A stretch of 28,475 nucleotides of DNA, from positions 1-28,475 of the forward strand of contig JANBPK010000400.1 in assembly GCA_027579435.1 (NCBI GenBank), read 5' to 3'. The notes below the pieces were generated by a model. That model was not told the DNA's origin, searched no databases, and saw only the letters and a program-made list of their open reading frames with translations. This DNA is from Candolleomyces eurysporus (lineage: Eukaryota > Basidiomycota > Agaricomycetes > Agaricales > Psathyrellaceae). This document shows positions 9,591 through 21,016 of this stretch, piece by piece (within the stretch, counting starts at the first letter, position 1; each line of letters opens with the position of its first letter). Both the position numbers and the translations under genes were made by a program.

Positions 9591-12500
9591 GTTACCCATC
9601 CCACTTATCAAACGCATCGTGTCGTGCATCGTTATTCTCCAGGGGCATCCCACAGGTAGCATCACCCTCGTTGTGTCTACTTGGTCTCTGACGTTTTCTT
9701 AGCCCAAATGGATCTGATAGGGGGTCTTTGTCACCATCGCTTTGAAAGAAGGACATCAGAGGTCGCTTATATCAACGAGGCCGTTTCCATTCGGCGAAGT
9801 GCTGTCCAGATGACAGTGGAAGGCCACCCGGACCGCCCCAGGCGACTCATCAACCTGGTTCTCTCGCTACAAGCACGTTTCCAATACACGGGAGGTTTAC
9901 ATGACATCGAGGAAGCCATCTCGTCATCGCAGCAAGCTTTGGCTACCACANCCCCCCAACGATCCCGGTTTCGCGTTCCGTTTCGAGACGCTTGGGAACT
10001 CTCACTTCCTTCGATTTGAACGGACGCACCAGCGATCTGACCTCCACGATGCAATATCCACATATCAGCGAGCTTTGAAGCTCTCTCCCAGGGATGGCCA
10101 CCCCCCTGAATTACTCAACAGTGTTGGAAACGCCGTCTTCCGCCGGTTTCAATTCACTGGAAGGATGGTCGACCTTGAAGAAGCTATATTGAGCTTTCGT
10201 AGAGCTGTAAAGATTCACAACAAACAACATACTGACGGGTCTATCTCTCTCAGCGGACTGGGAACGGCACTTCGGACCAAATTCGAGTGTACCGGTGACG
10301 CTTCCAATCTGGAAGAAGCGATAGTGGTCATACAGCAAGCATTAGATGCAACCCCTTCTCGGCATCCAAACCTCCCGGCGTGGTACAGCAATCTCGGAAG
10401 CGCTCTACAGAGTCGTTTCGATCTCAGGGGCCGGCTGGAAGATATCAATCGTGCCATATCGGTGACACAAAGGGCTATTGACATGACTCCACAGGACAGT
10501 GCGGACCTGCCAGGATGGTTGCTCAGCCTAGGAAATGCACTTCAGCTCCGCTCCGACCGGACAGACGATATCGCCGACCTCACTCAGTCGATATCAGCCA
10601 AACGGAAAGCCCTGGAGCTTACTCCTCTAGGCCACTCCCGCCTTCCCTCGGTGTTGTACAACCTTGGCGCGACACTCTATCGCCATTTCGGAGTTGTGGG
10701 TGACATGAGCAGCGTGGACGAAGCTATCCGTATGCAGGTGGAAGCTGTAGAGCTCACTGCTCCGGGTGACGTTGAGCTTGCAAAACGTTTCATTGGGCTT
10801 GCCATCTCCTACATTGGTCGTTTCAATCGCACAGGCCAACCGTCCGACCTGGATAATGCCCTCAAAGCACACGAAAACGCTCAAGCGTTGACACCTCAAG
10901 GCCACCCACAACTTTCAAAAATTCGTTCCTCTCTGGGAGATGCCTATCATGGTCGCTTCTTAATCTCTGGTGCCATTCAAGACATCAATGAGGCGATATT
11001 CAACCGTAGAGAGGCAGTGAAGCTCATCCAGATTGGGCATAAAGATAGGCCATATGAATTATGCGCTCTAGGCCGCTCCATCGTGCAGCGTTACCAGCAC
11101 CAAGGTGCAGGGGCGGATCTTGAGGAGTCGATTCCCATGATGCAGGAAGCTATTGGAATGATTACAGAGGACGAAAAACGGATGCCGGAGTTCCTCGTCG
11201 CCCTAGGTATCGCGCTTATGGCTCGCTACGAGCACAGAGAGGACATGACAGACCTCGAAGAATCGATATCCATTCTTCAGAAGTCGGTCAGCCTCACACG
11301 CGAAGGGGACCCAAGCCTCCCTGAACGACTCAACAGCCTCGGGAGTGCCTGCCACCAGCGCTTTAAGCACTCAAGAGACTTCTTAGACATCCGCGAAGCC
11401 ATCGAAGCCAAAGAGAAAGCGGTAGCCCTCACACCAGCCGACGATACAAGACTCACTGATCACCTCAACAACCTTGGAAACTCATACCAACTCTTCTATC
11501 AAGTGGCACGGGACTTCAGGTTTATAGAGCAGGCAATCTCGGTAGAGGAAAAAGCTATTGCCGTAGCGCCTGCTGGACATGCGAAAAACCCTTCTCTGTT
11601 CAACAACCTAAGCAACTCCCTTCTGTATCGGTTCGACCACACAAAAGACCTTTCCGACATTGACAAAGCAATATCGTTGAAGGAAGAGGCGATTGCCCTA
11701 TGCCCTCCTGACCACGCCGATCTCCACAGCCATATTAAGAACCTCGGAAGCGCATGGAGAGCCCGGTTCGAAGCCACGCAAGAGCTTGCAGACATTGACA
11801 AGGCCATTTTCCGGTATAGAGAATCGCTTGAATTAATACCACCCCTCCACTCTAGCCAACAAGAACTATATGACAACACTGCGTATGCGTTCTATATTCG
11901 ATCTTTCACATCAAACGATAACGGCGATACAAAAGAAGCGATCGCCTACTACCGCCTTGCAGCAACTTCCTCGGCCGGAAGCGCAAGAGCGAAACTTGAA
12001 GCAGCGGATAAATGGGCGCTGGTGGCTCAGAAAAGAGACCGCTCCGACCCCGAAGTACTCGAAGCGTTCGACGTTGCAGTTAATTTGTGGACCATGGTCG
12101 GGGGATTGGAGAAGACGGTCCAGCATCGGCATGAAGTACTCCAGGGAAACACAACGTTCATTCTCAAGGCGGCCGCAGTCGCGTTCGAATTTGGAAGGAC
12201 TGATAAGGCTCTGGAGTGGTTGGAACAGGGAAGATGCGTCGTGTGGAATCAAATCAACCACCTCCGTTCCCCTTTAGGCGCCCTCCGCCATCACGACGAA
12301 AATCTGGCCGACAGAGTGTTGCAGCTGTCAAAAATGCTCGAGTTGGCAGGATCGAGGGAGAGGTCGTTTCCATGCACCATAGAAGAGAAGATGTCGCTGC
12401 AGCAGGAGGTGAAGTCGCACACGAGGATGGTGAAGGAGTGGGATGAACTGCTGGCGACGATTCATGGGATTCCTGGTTTCGAGGACTTTCTCCAGCCAAC

Positions 12501-13721
12501 CTCCTACTCGCAGTTGCTTCGACACCTTCCGCAAGATGGATCAGTCGTGGTCATCAATGTACACAGAGACCGTTGTGATGCTCTCGCTCTCTCCTCGGAA
12601 TTCGACCAGCCTAAACACATTCCCCTTCCCGAGTTCTCGGATAAACAAGCCGAGCGCCTACACCACCGACTTCAAAAGAGACTCGCAGTTTTTGGACTCT
12701 CTGGGCGGCAGGAGGAGGATAATGAGATGACCGGACGTGCGATAAGGGCATTGAAGCGGGATGCCGAGGGTCAAGATGTTGTCCAGGATGTTTTGTCGGT
12801 GCTCTGGAAGACCGTCGTAAAGCCAATTCTTGACTGTATGGGGCTCAAGGTTCGTACCCTAAAATTCCGACAGATAAATATACTCCTAAACAATGTTTAC
12901 AGCCTTCAGACTCACCAAACAAACGGATATGGTGGTGCACCACCGGACACCTCATTTTCCTTCCAATTCACGCGGCTGGAATTTACGATGGCACCGTCCA
13001 TTCAACGCTATTCGACTATGCTGTATCATCCTACATCCCTACTGTCAGCTCTCTCTCGAACTACCTGAAGAAGCCGAGAACGATCGACTCCCAGGTAGAA
13101 GGGGTGCTGATGGTGTCTCAACCCAACGCAAGCGGCCGCCTTCCACTCCCAGGAGCAAAGAAAGAGATAGAGCTCATTCATAAAGTGCTCAAACCGCATA
13201 GCATAAGGTGTTCTACCTTGGAGTCAGCCAACGCAACAATAGAAGCCGTTAGAAAAAACATGGAGGACTTCACTTGCATCCACTTTGCTTGCCATGCCTC
13301 TCAACACCCTCGAAAGCCGTTCCGGAGTTGCTTCCACCTGCACGATGGCCCATTAGAGCTATCCCGTATTATCCAAAGTAACTTGGAATCGGCAGACCTC
13401 GCATTCCTTTCCGCTTGTCAGACAAGTGCCGGAGACGAGACGTTGTCGGAGGAGGCGGTCCATCTCGCAGCTGGGATGATGGCAGCTGGATATCGCAGTG
13501 TTGTGGCGACTATGTGGACGATCAGAGACGAGTACGCTCCAGGGGTTGCCGAAAGCTTCTACCGAAATTTGCTCGGGAGTGAGGTTGGAGGAAGGACTGA
13601 AGTTGACAGTTCCAGCGCGGCCTTTGCTCTTCATCGTGCTACGCAGGAGCTGAGAATGAACCTGGATGCATTGGAGGCGTCGTTCTTGGTGTGGGTTCCT
13701 TATGTTCACTTTGGCTTGTAG
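9591..13721 (+). CDS. TPR-repeat protein with C-terminal CHAT protease domain
   Basis: Exons: 9591-9655, 9703-12849 (N at 9951 must be dropped) and 12903-13721, introns 47 and 53 nt. The 5' end is unsure; the first ATG in the long exon is at 9708, giving at least 1319 residues. About 16 degenerate TPR-like repeats with a period near 45 residues (xNLGxAxxxRFxxTGDxxDIxEAI...A(L/V)xLTPxGHP) fill roughly residues 1-720. A linker with a further helical repeat (FGRTDKALEWLEQGRCVVW) leads to a CHAT domain at about 830-1319. That domain carries HFACHA (His codon 13293-13295) and LSACQTSAG (Cys codon 13416-13418), so the caspase/separase-like dyad looks intact, and it ends with the typical WVPYVHFGL. 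By family knowledge CHAT is a peptidase related to caspases and separase, and TPR-CHAT families are large in basidiomycetes. Substrate and regulator are unknown here. Confidence 0.9.
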
Positions 13722-14626
13722 GGGAGCAATGGGTCGTCGCAGGGGAAGAAAGGAAACGGGGATTTGGATGTGGAGTTTGTTCAGAGGTCGTGAGAGCAAA
13801 TACCCATTCCTGTGTGCCACCAATTCGAGGTGATCAATTCGAATTTGGTGCTCATGGGGACGACGAATCCATCTTGAGCTATCCTTCGACTGCTATCGAC
13901 CATCTTCTCGGCATCCTCGCGCCGTAGTGGGACTGTTCGTCATCATGTCCGCTCCGGGATGATTGGGTGGACAAGGGAGGGATCTCTTCGGTTTGATTTT
14001 ACTGCCCTTCCGTATGTGCCTTTATAGGACTCCGTGATTATATTTTATTGTGTGGATATGTCGTGAAGGCGAGATGGGCTTCAGAGCATGGTCACCGCAC
14101 GCGTCGCGTCAATCCGACCCCTTCCTGTTGGTGACCATACACAACACGACGAACTACGACGACGTCGTGTTCAGTTCTTTGACTTCCCCTGCCTCATGTT
14201 ACACGGACAGAAAGTAGTGTTCCATTTTACTCTTATGTGGATCAATACAAGCAAGCAATCCCAACCAGCAACTAAGTTCCAGGCATGAAGAGATCGGATG
14301 CGTTCATGGTGCGGGCGCGAGGAGGAAAGGCTCCATTGGAGCACCGGTAGGCGACCCGAATGCCCGCAGCCCATTCCAAAACCACCTTCATCGAATATTC
14401 GCCATACCGCAGATACACTCGCGGGTCTTTCATGGCTGGTCTTTCGACTACCGTAAGTGGACCCGCTCCTCTATCTCAAGGAGATTGCAGCCCCATCAAC
14501 CTGGTCCCCACCCCTGTCAAGGCGACGATCTGACGATTCCCGTTCGCCGTATTCCCGTGCTTTGATCGGTGCCCGAATTCGAACCGATATTTCCTTGAGA
14601 CAGTTTCATTGAGTACAGACCGCAAT
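13722..14626. other. Convergent intergenic region
   Basis: 3' flanks of the TPR-CHAT gene and of the leftward UBL gene. Short open frames only; no domain, RNA gene or repeat recognised. Confidence 0.45.
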
Positions 14627-15382
14627 CTACAACGGAAGGTTCCAGGTGGAAAGTGACATGACCATGTGAAGCGTCGAATCTTTTTCTATGCCATATGATT
14701 TCAAAAGCTGCTTATTTTCCAATGACTTTCCATCGAAGAGTAAAGTCAGATGCTCCGCTCGAGGTAGGTCTTCCCGTTCTACGAGGATGCTCTTCAAACC
14801 CCAAACTGTGGCGGCGGGATGCAGGTTCACGGTGATCGTTCTGCCCGAGAGGGTTTTGACAAAGATTTGGAATCTATCCATCGATTACCTTATTTTATCA
14901 CAGTAAAAGTGAGAACGAGCACTTACGTCGTATATGGGACGATTGCTAGGGTGGTAAGCCTAGGCCTCTTCCGTGGCAGCACCAGTGGCTCATTTTCATC
15001 CTTCATTGAAGGAGTTGTGGAGACACTTTCATGACGCCGTGCAGCTGTGGCAGGCTCTCGCCCAATGGCTTTTATAAGAAGCCTCCGAGCCTTCGGGATG
15101 ACACTCTTCCAGGCTTCTTTGGATATCTCAACCTCTTCTCCTTCCGCAGCGGCAAGCTCAGTCGTGAAGAAACTGATCCGCGAGGTATCAGGGATAGAGA
15201 AATAAGTTCTAGACTTGGATCGGAAATCCTGGAATACCCACGCTTAAATCCTTTACAGAACTCTGGGAATGGGAATATGTGCAACGTACGCGATATTTCG
15301 ACGTCTTAGCAGGCCGAGGAACCGCTATCTTGCGTGAATTGTACTGCAAAATGATAACGTTGGGTATGTCGAGAGCGTCCAT
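14627..15382 (-). CDS. Two-domain ubiquitin-like protein, paralogue A
   Basis: Three exons: 15290-15382, 14927-15228 and 14627-14873, introns 61 nt (phase 0) and 53 nt (phase 2), giving 213 residues from MDALDIPNVIILQ. The acceptor of intron 2 is the AG at 14874-14875; an earlier AG would give an immediate stop. Residues 1 to about 95 form an unrecognised domain also found in paralogue B (RTYFSIPD, FFTTELA, GEEVEISKEAWKSVIPKA). Residues 132-205 are ubiquitin-like (FQIFVKTLSGRTITVNL, LLFDGKSLENKQLL, KDSTLHMV). The protein ends STWNLPL, without the di-glycine needed for conjugation, so it should act as a fixed UBL domain, for example for proteasome or ligase binding; that is inference. Same strand as the tyrosinase next to it. 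Confidence 0.82.
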
Positions 15383-15688
15383 TCCGATGGTAAACAGGGG
15401 TCAATGGAGGTACTCTGCTTCAGAGAGAAGAGGGTGGTAGTTGCTACCAGTGGCCGGACGCTCAGGAACCTTTGTAGCTGTTATGAGTGGTTTGGGCTTT
15501 GTTGGCCGTCAAAACGTTGTCCAACAGCTGCAAAGTCAAAGCTACGAGTCGCGTGATGATCGCATCAATCTCAAAATCGAAAACAAACTTGATTGGACTC
15601 CTTACACAAGAGATAACCAAAAGCTCAATACAGCTATCAACGAGAGACAATTCCATTCCCTCACCTCTCCCAGCTGTCGGAAGACGTA

Positions 15689-16986
15689 CTACTGATACAT
15701 GAAGCAGCTAGGGGCTTCAAACGAGTCCATCACTTCCCCCACCTTCACATTCGGTCCAAGCGCTGGAAAGTCCATGTCGAAATCGAGGGTCACTTGAGTG
15801 GGCCCATTTTGGGTCGTCGGTCCCCAAATATCAGTCAAGCGATTCTTCCGGTCGGCTTGCTGCCATACCCACCAGATCCTGTCGAGATTTGCGTGGTGTA
15901 AGTAGAATAGAGGATCTAAGAGACCCAGTGTCAAGGAGTTCAAACTGGCTGTCGGTGGACTGCAACCAGGGCGCACTTACCTATGCCCGCTGAATAGACA
16001 TTGGTCATTTCGCCACCAACTATGAAGTGTCCACTTCCGTGAATCCCGTTCATCAGACTATTCACTGCTGCATCGAAGGCTTTGTAGTTGGATGTGTTCA
16101 GCGTGTTCCTCACGTTGGACGAACGGAGGGCGGGCCTATACGTTTCTTCGATCCCTCGAACCAGGCAATGGGTCGTTTTGAGCTTTCCTGGGCCAAGATG
16201 TGATACGGCGTCTTTGAACGGACCAGTCCGAACGCAGCCTTTGTAGGCATACGGACGGGGAACTGCAGACTCATTCTTTGGATCGGGAGGGAGGGTGTAT
16301 GTTCCGGGTACCCCGTCGCCACCGAATCCAGTGACTGGATCGAATAACGGGGACTGAGCAAGCCTGAAGCGATCGTCAACGCCTACCGAGATTGAGACAA
16401 GTGAATGTGAAAAACTTACGGCTTGCTGCTGTCCGCATCGATCGACCAATCCCAGTAGCTGAATTAAACCAAGTTATTGCGACGCAGTTTACATTTAACT
16501 CAACACACTCACGGGAAAGGGCCTTTGTAACCGCATTCTTCACGAAGTGCCTTTCCATAATAGGTACCCAACTGCCTATGCCATGCCAAGAAGTGACCCT
16601 GGAACGACTCTACTAAGCAGTTGTCAATATTGAGTACGACTGCGTACTCACGACAAAATGAACTCGATCAGTCAGCTTGATATGAGTCGCTTGAAATTCC
16701 TCGTATCTTGTGGTCGCGATTCCAGTCGTCTCGTGGGGAGGAATCTTCTGCAGGCAGAGAACCGCTTGGAGGTATCCAAGCCGTTCTTCCACTGTCAGAG
16801 CGCGCCTAAGGCATTTTCCGTTGATGGTAAGTATTGTTGCGGGGAAAAAAGCCTGATTCCATACCATTCCTTTCGGACTTGGATCTCTGCGCAAGTGGCC
16901 GAGGCGGCTCGCTCGACAGGGCTCGCGATGACAGTTGACACGAGAGAGACAATCAAAGCAAAACCAAGTGCACGTAAAGCAACCAT
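15689..16986 (-). CDS. Short secreted tyrosinase (di-copper oxidase)
   Basis: Six exons: 16865-16986, 16652-16805, 16513-16598, 16420-16458, 15981-16363 and 15689-15915. Introns are 53-65 nt, all GT-AG, and phases close to a 336-residue protein. The start at 16986 has a good context (gccATGG). Residues 1-22 look like a signal peptide (FALIVSLVSTVIASP). Copper site A: His82 (ATHI), His90 (RVHF), His99 (LAWHR). Copper site B: His242 and His246 (IHGSGHF) and His269 in DPLFYLHHANLD, with IWWVWQ after it. All six ligands are present. The protein stops about 65 residues after the last ligand, so it has no C-terminal shielding domain as in the large mushroom PPOs; this is the short, secreted type. 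It likely oxidises phenols, as in melanin or lignin-phenol chemistry. It sits between two paralogous UBL genes on the same strand. Confidence 0.93.
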
Positions 16987-17026
16987 GGCCAATCGCAGTG
17001 GCTGATCAGTCATTGGCAGCTTGCAA

Positions 17027-17036
17027 GTATTTATGC
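17027..17036 (-). promoter_or_regulatory. TATA-like element of the tyrosinase gene
   Basis: Reads GCATAAATAC on the minus strand about 40 nt before the tyrosinase ATG. Position and composition fit a core promoter, but the leader would be very short, so this is tentative. Confidence 0.3.
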
Positions 17037-17516
17037 GTATCATTCTCCGAGGTTAAGGTCCTCAATCACCAAGAAGCCCCCGCGAAGCTCGAACGAAGCA
17101 GCTTTGGCAATAAAAGTCAAACTGGACTCCAGAGTAAAGCTCTTCTACTTCGCTTTGTTAAAAGAAGGCTACCTATTGGATGGCTATGGAAGAAGCTCGA
17201 CTGCCTTTGATACACCACATACCAAATCGAAGTTAAATTACACACAGGAATAACAAACTCCATTACATCACGTTAAAACGCCCGCCCCAGTCGACACGCA
17301 CCCACAAAGAGTACAAGGATGGGAAAACCGATTATGCTCAAGGGATTTTACCATTCAACTTCGAGAAATTTGCTTGTTTCCTGTACAAACGAAAATAGCA
17401 CCGCATCGTCAAGTTCGGGGTCAATATAAATGAATAAGCATTGAAAAGTAGTCGAAGTAACAACACAGTCCAACTGATAGACTCGTAACAGAATTATCGG
17501 ATGACGTTCGCCACTC

Positions 17517-18355
17517 CTACCCAGACTCAATCCCTGTCATCGATTCCGGCTGGTCAGGGAGTCCACCCATTGATTGAACGGGGATCGGCATCAGCAAGTG
17601 CAAAGTCGAATCCTTTGTGACACCAAACGATGATAGCAGGCGAATGTCGTCCATGGACTTCCCTCGGAAGACTAAACGAAGATCTTCAGGTCGTTTGAAG
17701 CCCTGCTTTTTAGCAAGGTCACGTTTGACTGCCCATACGGTTGTGGAATCGGGAACGACCGTGAGCGTAATCGTTTTCCCAGTCAGGGTCCTCACGAATA
17801 TCTGCACCCTGCGATGATCGTATTAATCGTCCGCTGAGGTGAACAAGAGAAGATTCGAGTACTTACATTTCGCCGGTCACACTCGTGGCTTGGCCATGAT
17901 TCCTGCCACTCCCAGATTTCCCGTTGTCGTCATCTAGCTCCGTATCTTTGGTCACAGTCTGATTGTCCGGAGTCGGGTCATCGCCAGATCCGGAACCATT
18001 GGATACCCCCTCCGACATAAACACTCGCGGGTCCGTGGCTTTGACGATTAGCTTCTTGATCTTTGGAATTACCGCCTTCCAAGCCTCGCTCGAAATCTCA
18101 ATTTCCTCACCCAGGCCGATTGCTAGCTCCGTCGTATGATAACTGATGTGATGATTGGGCGGAATTTGAGGAAAATATCTTCTGATTCGGGTATGTAGTT
18201 CCTGAGTCAAGTCACTCGCGTGATGAAGAGGAGACCAAAAGACGGCCAAGTGGCGAGAAACGTACATGATATTCCAATGGACCCGGTCTGGGAGCAACGA
18301 CCTTGCGAGCGCTGAATTCCACAATGAAATATCCTGGAATTTCAACACCTTCCAT
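17517..18355 (-). CDS. Two-domain ubiquitin-like protein, paralogue B
   Basis: Three exons: 18266-18355, 17867-18201 and 17517-17808, introns 64 nt (phase 0) and 58 nt (phase 2), giving 238 residues from MEGVEIPGYFIVEF. Although an open frame runs through intron 1, removing it gives the same protein pattern as paralogue A (RKVVAPRP versus RKIAVPRP), which supports the model. Residues 1 to about 90 contain RRYFPQIPP, YHTTELA and GEEIEISSEAWKAVIPKI. An acidic, Gly/Ser-rich linker follows (about 95-140). Residues 143-213 are ubiquitin-like (VQIFVRTLTGKTITL, DLRLVFRGKSMDD, KDSTLHLLM). The 20-odd residue tail ends in GIESG, with no terminal di-glycine. The N-terminal domain alternates predicted strands and a helix and could itself be a beta-grasp fold; that is a guess. 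Confidence 0.85.
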
Positions 18356-19874
18356 CTCTTTCAGGAGCTTCAAGGTACTAGAAGGAATGAGACGTTAGAT
18401 TGAGTGGAAGGACCTGGCCAACAGCATTCGTGCGGGTGTCTGGCGAAGCTCAAGGCCTTTGCATAACAAGGCCAAATATGTTGACCGGTGTCTTCGGCTG
18501 TCTCGGCCGAGTTCGCAACTTGCTTTGAACAGGGTACAAGAAAGCTCCAGTCCTATCACTACTACTCAAAATCCTTCGAACGAGAACCGATACTCCTTTA
18601 CTCTAGACTCATCCAGACGTTGGACAGTGCAAAGACACAATGGCGCCATTTACACGAACAGTGGCCACCGCCCATATTTTGCCATTGACCATGTGTTTAC
18701 GCACTGAACTCCCAGCTTCTGCGAAGTAAATCTGACATTATATCCTGTGTGCTAAATCCTTCCCAATCCAAAGAAAGTGAGAGCTTCTCATGGTTTAGAT
18801 ACCGATAAAAAGGGCCCATACACGGGAGGCACAAGCATGCGAATCCAGCGCGACTCGTGTGCACCGAACTCGTTGTCCTCTGAACTAAGAGGATGAAGGT
18901 GCAGCAGCTGGATGAACAGTCAAAACGGGCACTGCGAGAACAGGATTACAGAGGGCAAGGGAGCTGAAGGGAAGCGCTCATGGGCACATTAACGGGTACT
19001 TAACTAACTGTAGAAGCAAATGAGGAAGAGTCAAGGTGAACGATATCAGTGAATGGCGCGTAGACCAGAGAGAGTGCTCCGGGTCACCATTCCGACAACG
19101 AGCCGGCAGAGCGCTCGAAGCAGGGCCGAAAATTCAGTTCCTACCATGAGTCAATGATTTTTTTACATTTGTCAGGGTCAAAGCGGCATACCCTCGTCAG
19201 GCTTACTGATGGCTTGCATCTCTCAGCCCGAGTCCTCCTAATAGTTGATGCGATGACTTCTTAAAAATATCGAGAAAAGCTCGAATGTTCGACTCGAAGG
19301 TCTGGGAAGCGGTCAGCTAATATTGTACGGCAAGACGAAAACACACGATAATGCTTACTCAGTTTTCTCCTGCATCTGCATCAATCCCGTTGTACCGCAT
19401 CAAAGAAATATTTGGAAGGGGCAGCCACTGAGGTTTCCTTTTGTCGCTGTGGAGGCGCTGGATCCCCTGGAATATTTCCAAGGTATGCGGGCGGGGGATT
19501 CGTCGCGGCCCCGCGGACGATCAATGATTCGGGTACTAGATAATGGATCGCGATNGGGGGGTTGAGTGAGACAAGGAAAGGCGAGAGCCGTTCCAAAATG
19601 CCAGTCAAAGAGCAGCGGGAACATGAGGCAGATGCGATAAGATTCAGTTCTCCCATTGAGATAAGGAATGCACCTATGATACTAACCCAGCCGGTCGGAC
19701 GTGCGGAACAACACATGTACAACAGCCCATGAGCTGAGTTATGGAGTGGCATATTAAGGACACTTTGGGTGATCAGGGGAGCCAAAAAACACTTTTCGTT
19801 GATTAATGATGTGGGCTATGTATGATGTACAGGGTGAGGACGTGAAGGATCAACTAAGGGCGTCAGCCAAGAAT
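18356..19874. other. Gene-poor intergenic region
   Basis: About 1.5 kb with no gene that I can support. A 134-codon open frame on the minus strand (19381-19785) has a hydrophobic stretch but no family signal and contains an N beside a G run at 19555. No RNA gene or repeat family recognised. Confidence 0.45.
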
Positions 19875-21016
19875 TTAAGTGTAAACAATGCCACCATCAA
19901 TCGACACAGTTTGGCCTGCAAAGTCAATTGGGTGAGACAAGGCTGAGCAGAGATACTGAGGCAGCCGATGCGCACCTGTGATGAAGCTGGACTTCTCCGA
20001 AGCCAAGAAAGACACGAGAGCAGCAACATCCTCTGGTTCACCGATACGTCCAACTGCGCTGGATTTGATGACCTGGTTCATCATTTCTGCAGCTTGAGGC
20101 GAGGAGGCCATGTACTGTTGGGCAAGCTCCGAGTTGATGAGACCTGCGACACGTATATCAGCTTAGGGATCTACTGAAGGTATGAGGACTAACCAGGAGC
20201 GTAGCAGTTGACAGTGATGCCATGCTTTCCGAGCTCGTACGCTGAAAATGAAGAAATTGATCTCAAATATTCATATGGGACAAGCGAAACGAGTCAAAAC
20301 GCACCTGCGGTCTGAGTCAACCCACGAATGGCCCATTTAGTTGCGGTGTATGTCATCCGGCCAGGTTCAGCTAAAGGGGAGGGTTAGTGCTGGGAAATGA
20401 CGCACAGCCAAGTATAAAGACGTACGCTTTCGTCCAACGATCGAGGAAGCGCCGATGATTCGTCCACCCCAGCCTTGAGCGATCATCTTATTGGCAGCGA
20501 ATCTGTTTCTTTATAAGGACAAGACGTTTGCGGGAAACTAGCTGATGACTGACTTGTAGCAGAGAAGATGGCCCTTGACGTTGACGTCGAAGGTCTTCTG
20601 CCACCCATTGATGTGATCTACGTTCTCAGGTGAACATCGGTATGCAGTCAGGAACAGAGAAGTCACTAACCGTCGGTGATGAAGTCCACTGGTGCAACGA
20701 CGGCGGCGTTGGCGACCATCTGCAGAAATGGATCAGAAGAGTTCTAGGATACTATTCGGGAGATACGTACGACGTCGAGACGATCCAGAGACTCAACCAT
20801 CTCCTTGACTTGGTCAAAGTCAGAGACATCAGCGAACTTCACGGAAGCGGTGTGTCCCTTCTGCCTCAACTCTTCGGCGAACGCCTCAGCCTTCTCCCTG
20901 TTCAGTTCAAGGTCGTTGATGACCACGGCAAAGCCATCTTCAGCAAGCTGCTTGACGATGGATTTACCAATGCCGTTGGCGGAGCCAGTGACCAGAGCGA
21001 CCTTCTGAGCAGACAT
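19875..21016 (-). CDS. Short-chain dehydrogenase/reductase (acetoin/butanediol dehydrogenase-like)
   Basis: Eight exons: 20771-21016, 20671-20719, 20554-20617, 20426-20502, 20305-20370, 20194-20241, 19976-20143 and 19875-19915. Introns are short GT-AG and the phases close to 252 residues, the normal length for a classical SDR. Motifs in order: TGSANGIG cofactor loop, an acidic residue ending strand 2 (VVINDLE) that points to NAD(H), NAAV in place of the usual NAG, Asn in DVNVKG, Ser in GASSIVG, the catalytic YTATK (YxxxK), and the C-terminal GQTVSIDGGI. The pattern around YTATKWAIRGLTQTAAYELG is closest to acetoin/diacetyl reductases and related dehydrogenases; substrate is not certain. No targeting signal is seen, so it is probably cytosolic. 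Nothing looks damaged. Confidence 0.92.

Noticed and set aside
14560..14650. GGTTCGAATTC-like T-loop sequence on the minus strand
   Set aside because: The flanking bases do not form a five-pair T stem and no acceptor, D or anticodon arm can be built; it is a chance CGAATTCG palindrome.
17863..18348. Uninterrupted open frame starting MLKFQDISLW as the first exon of UBL paralogue B
   Set aside because: It reads through a good 64-nt intron in the wrong upstream frame; the spliced model starting at 18355 matches paralogue A in sequence and intron phase.
19381..19785. 134-codon open frame on the minus strand with a hydrophobic stretch
   Set aside because: No recognisable family, contains an N beside a G run, and no flanking exons found.
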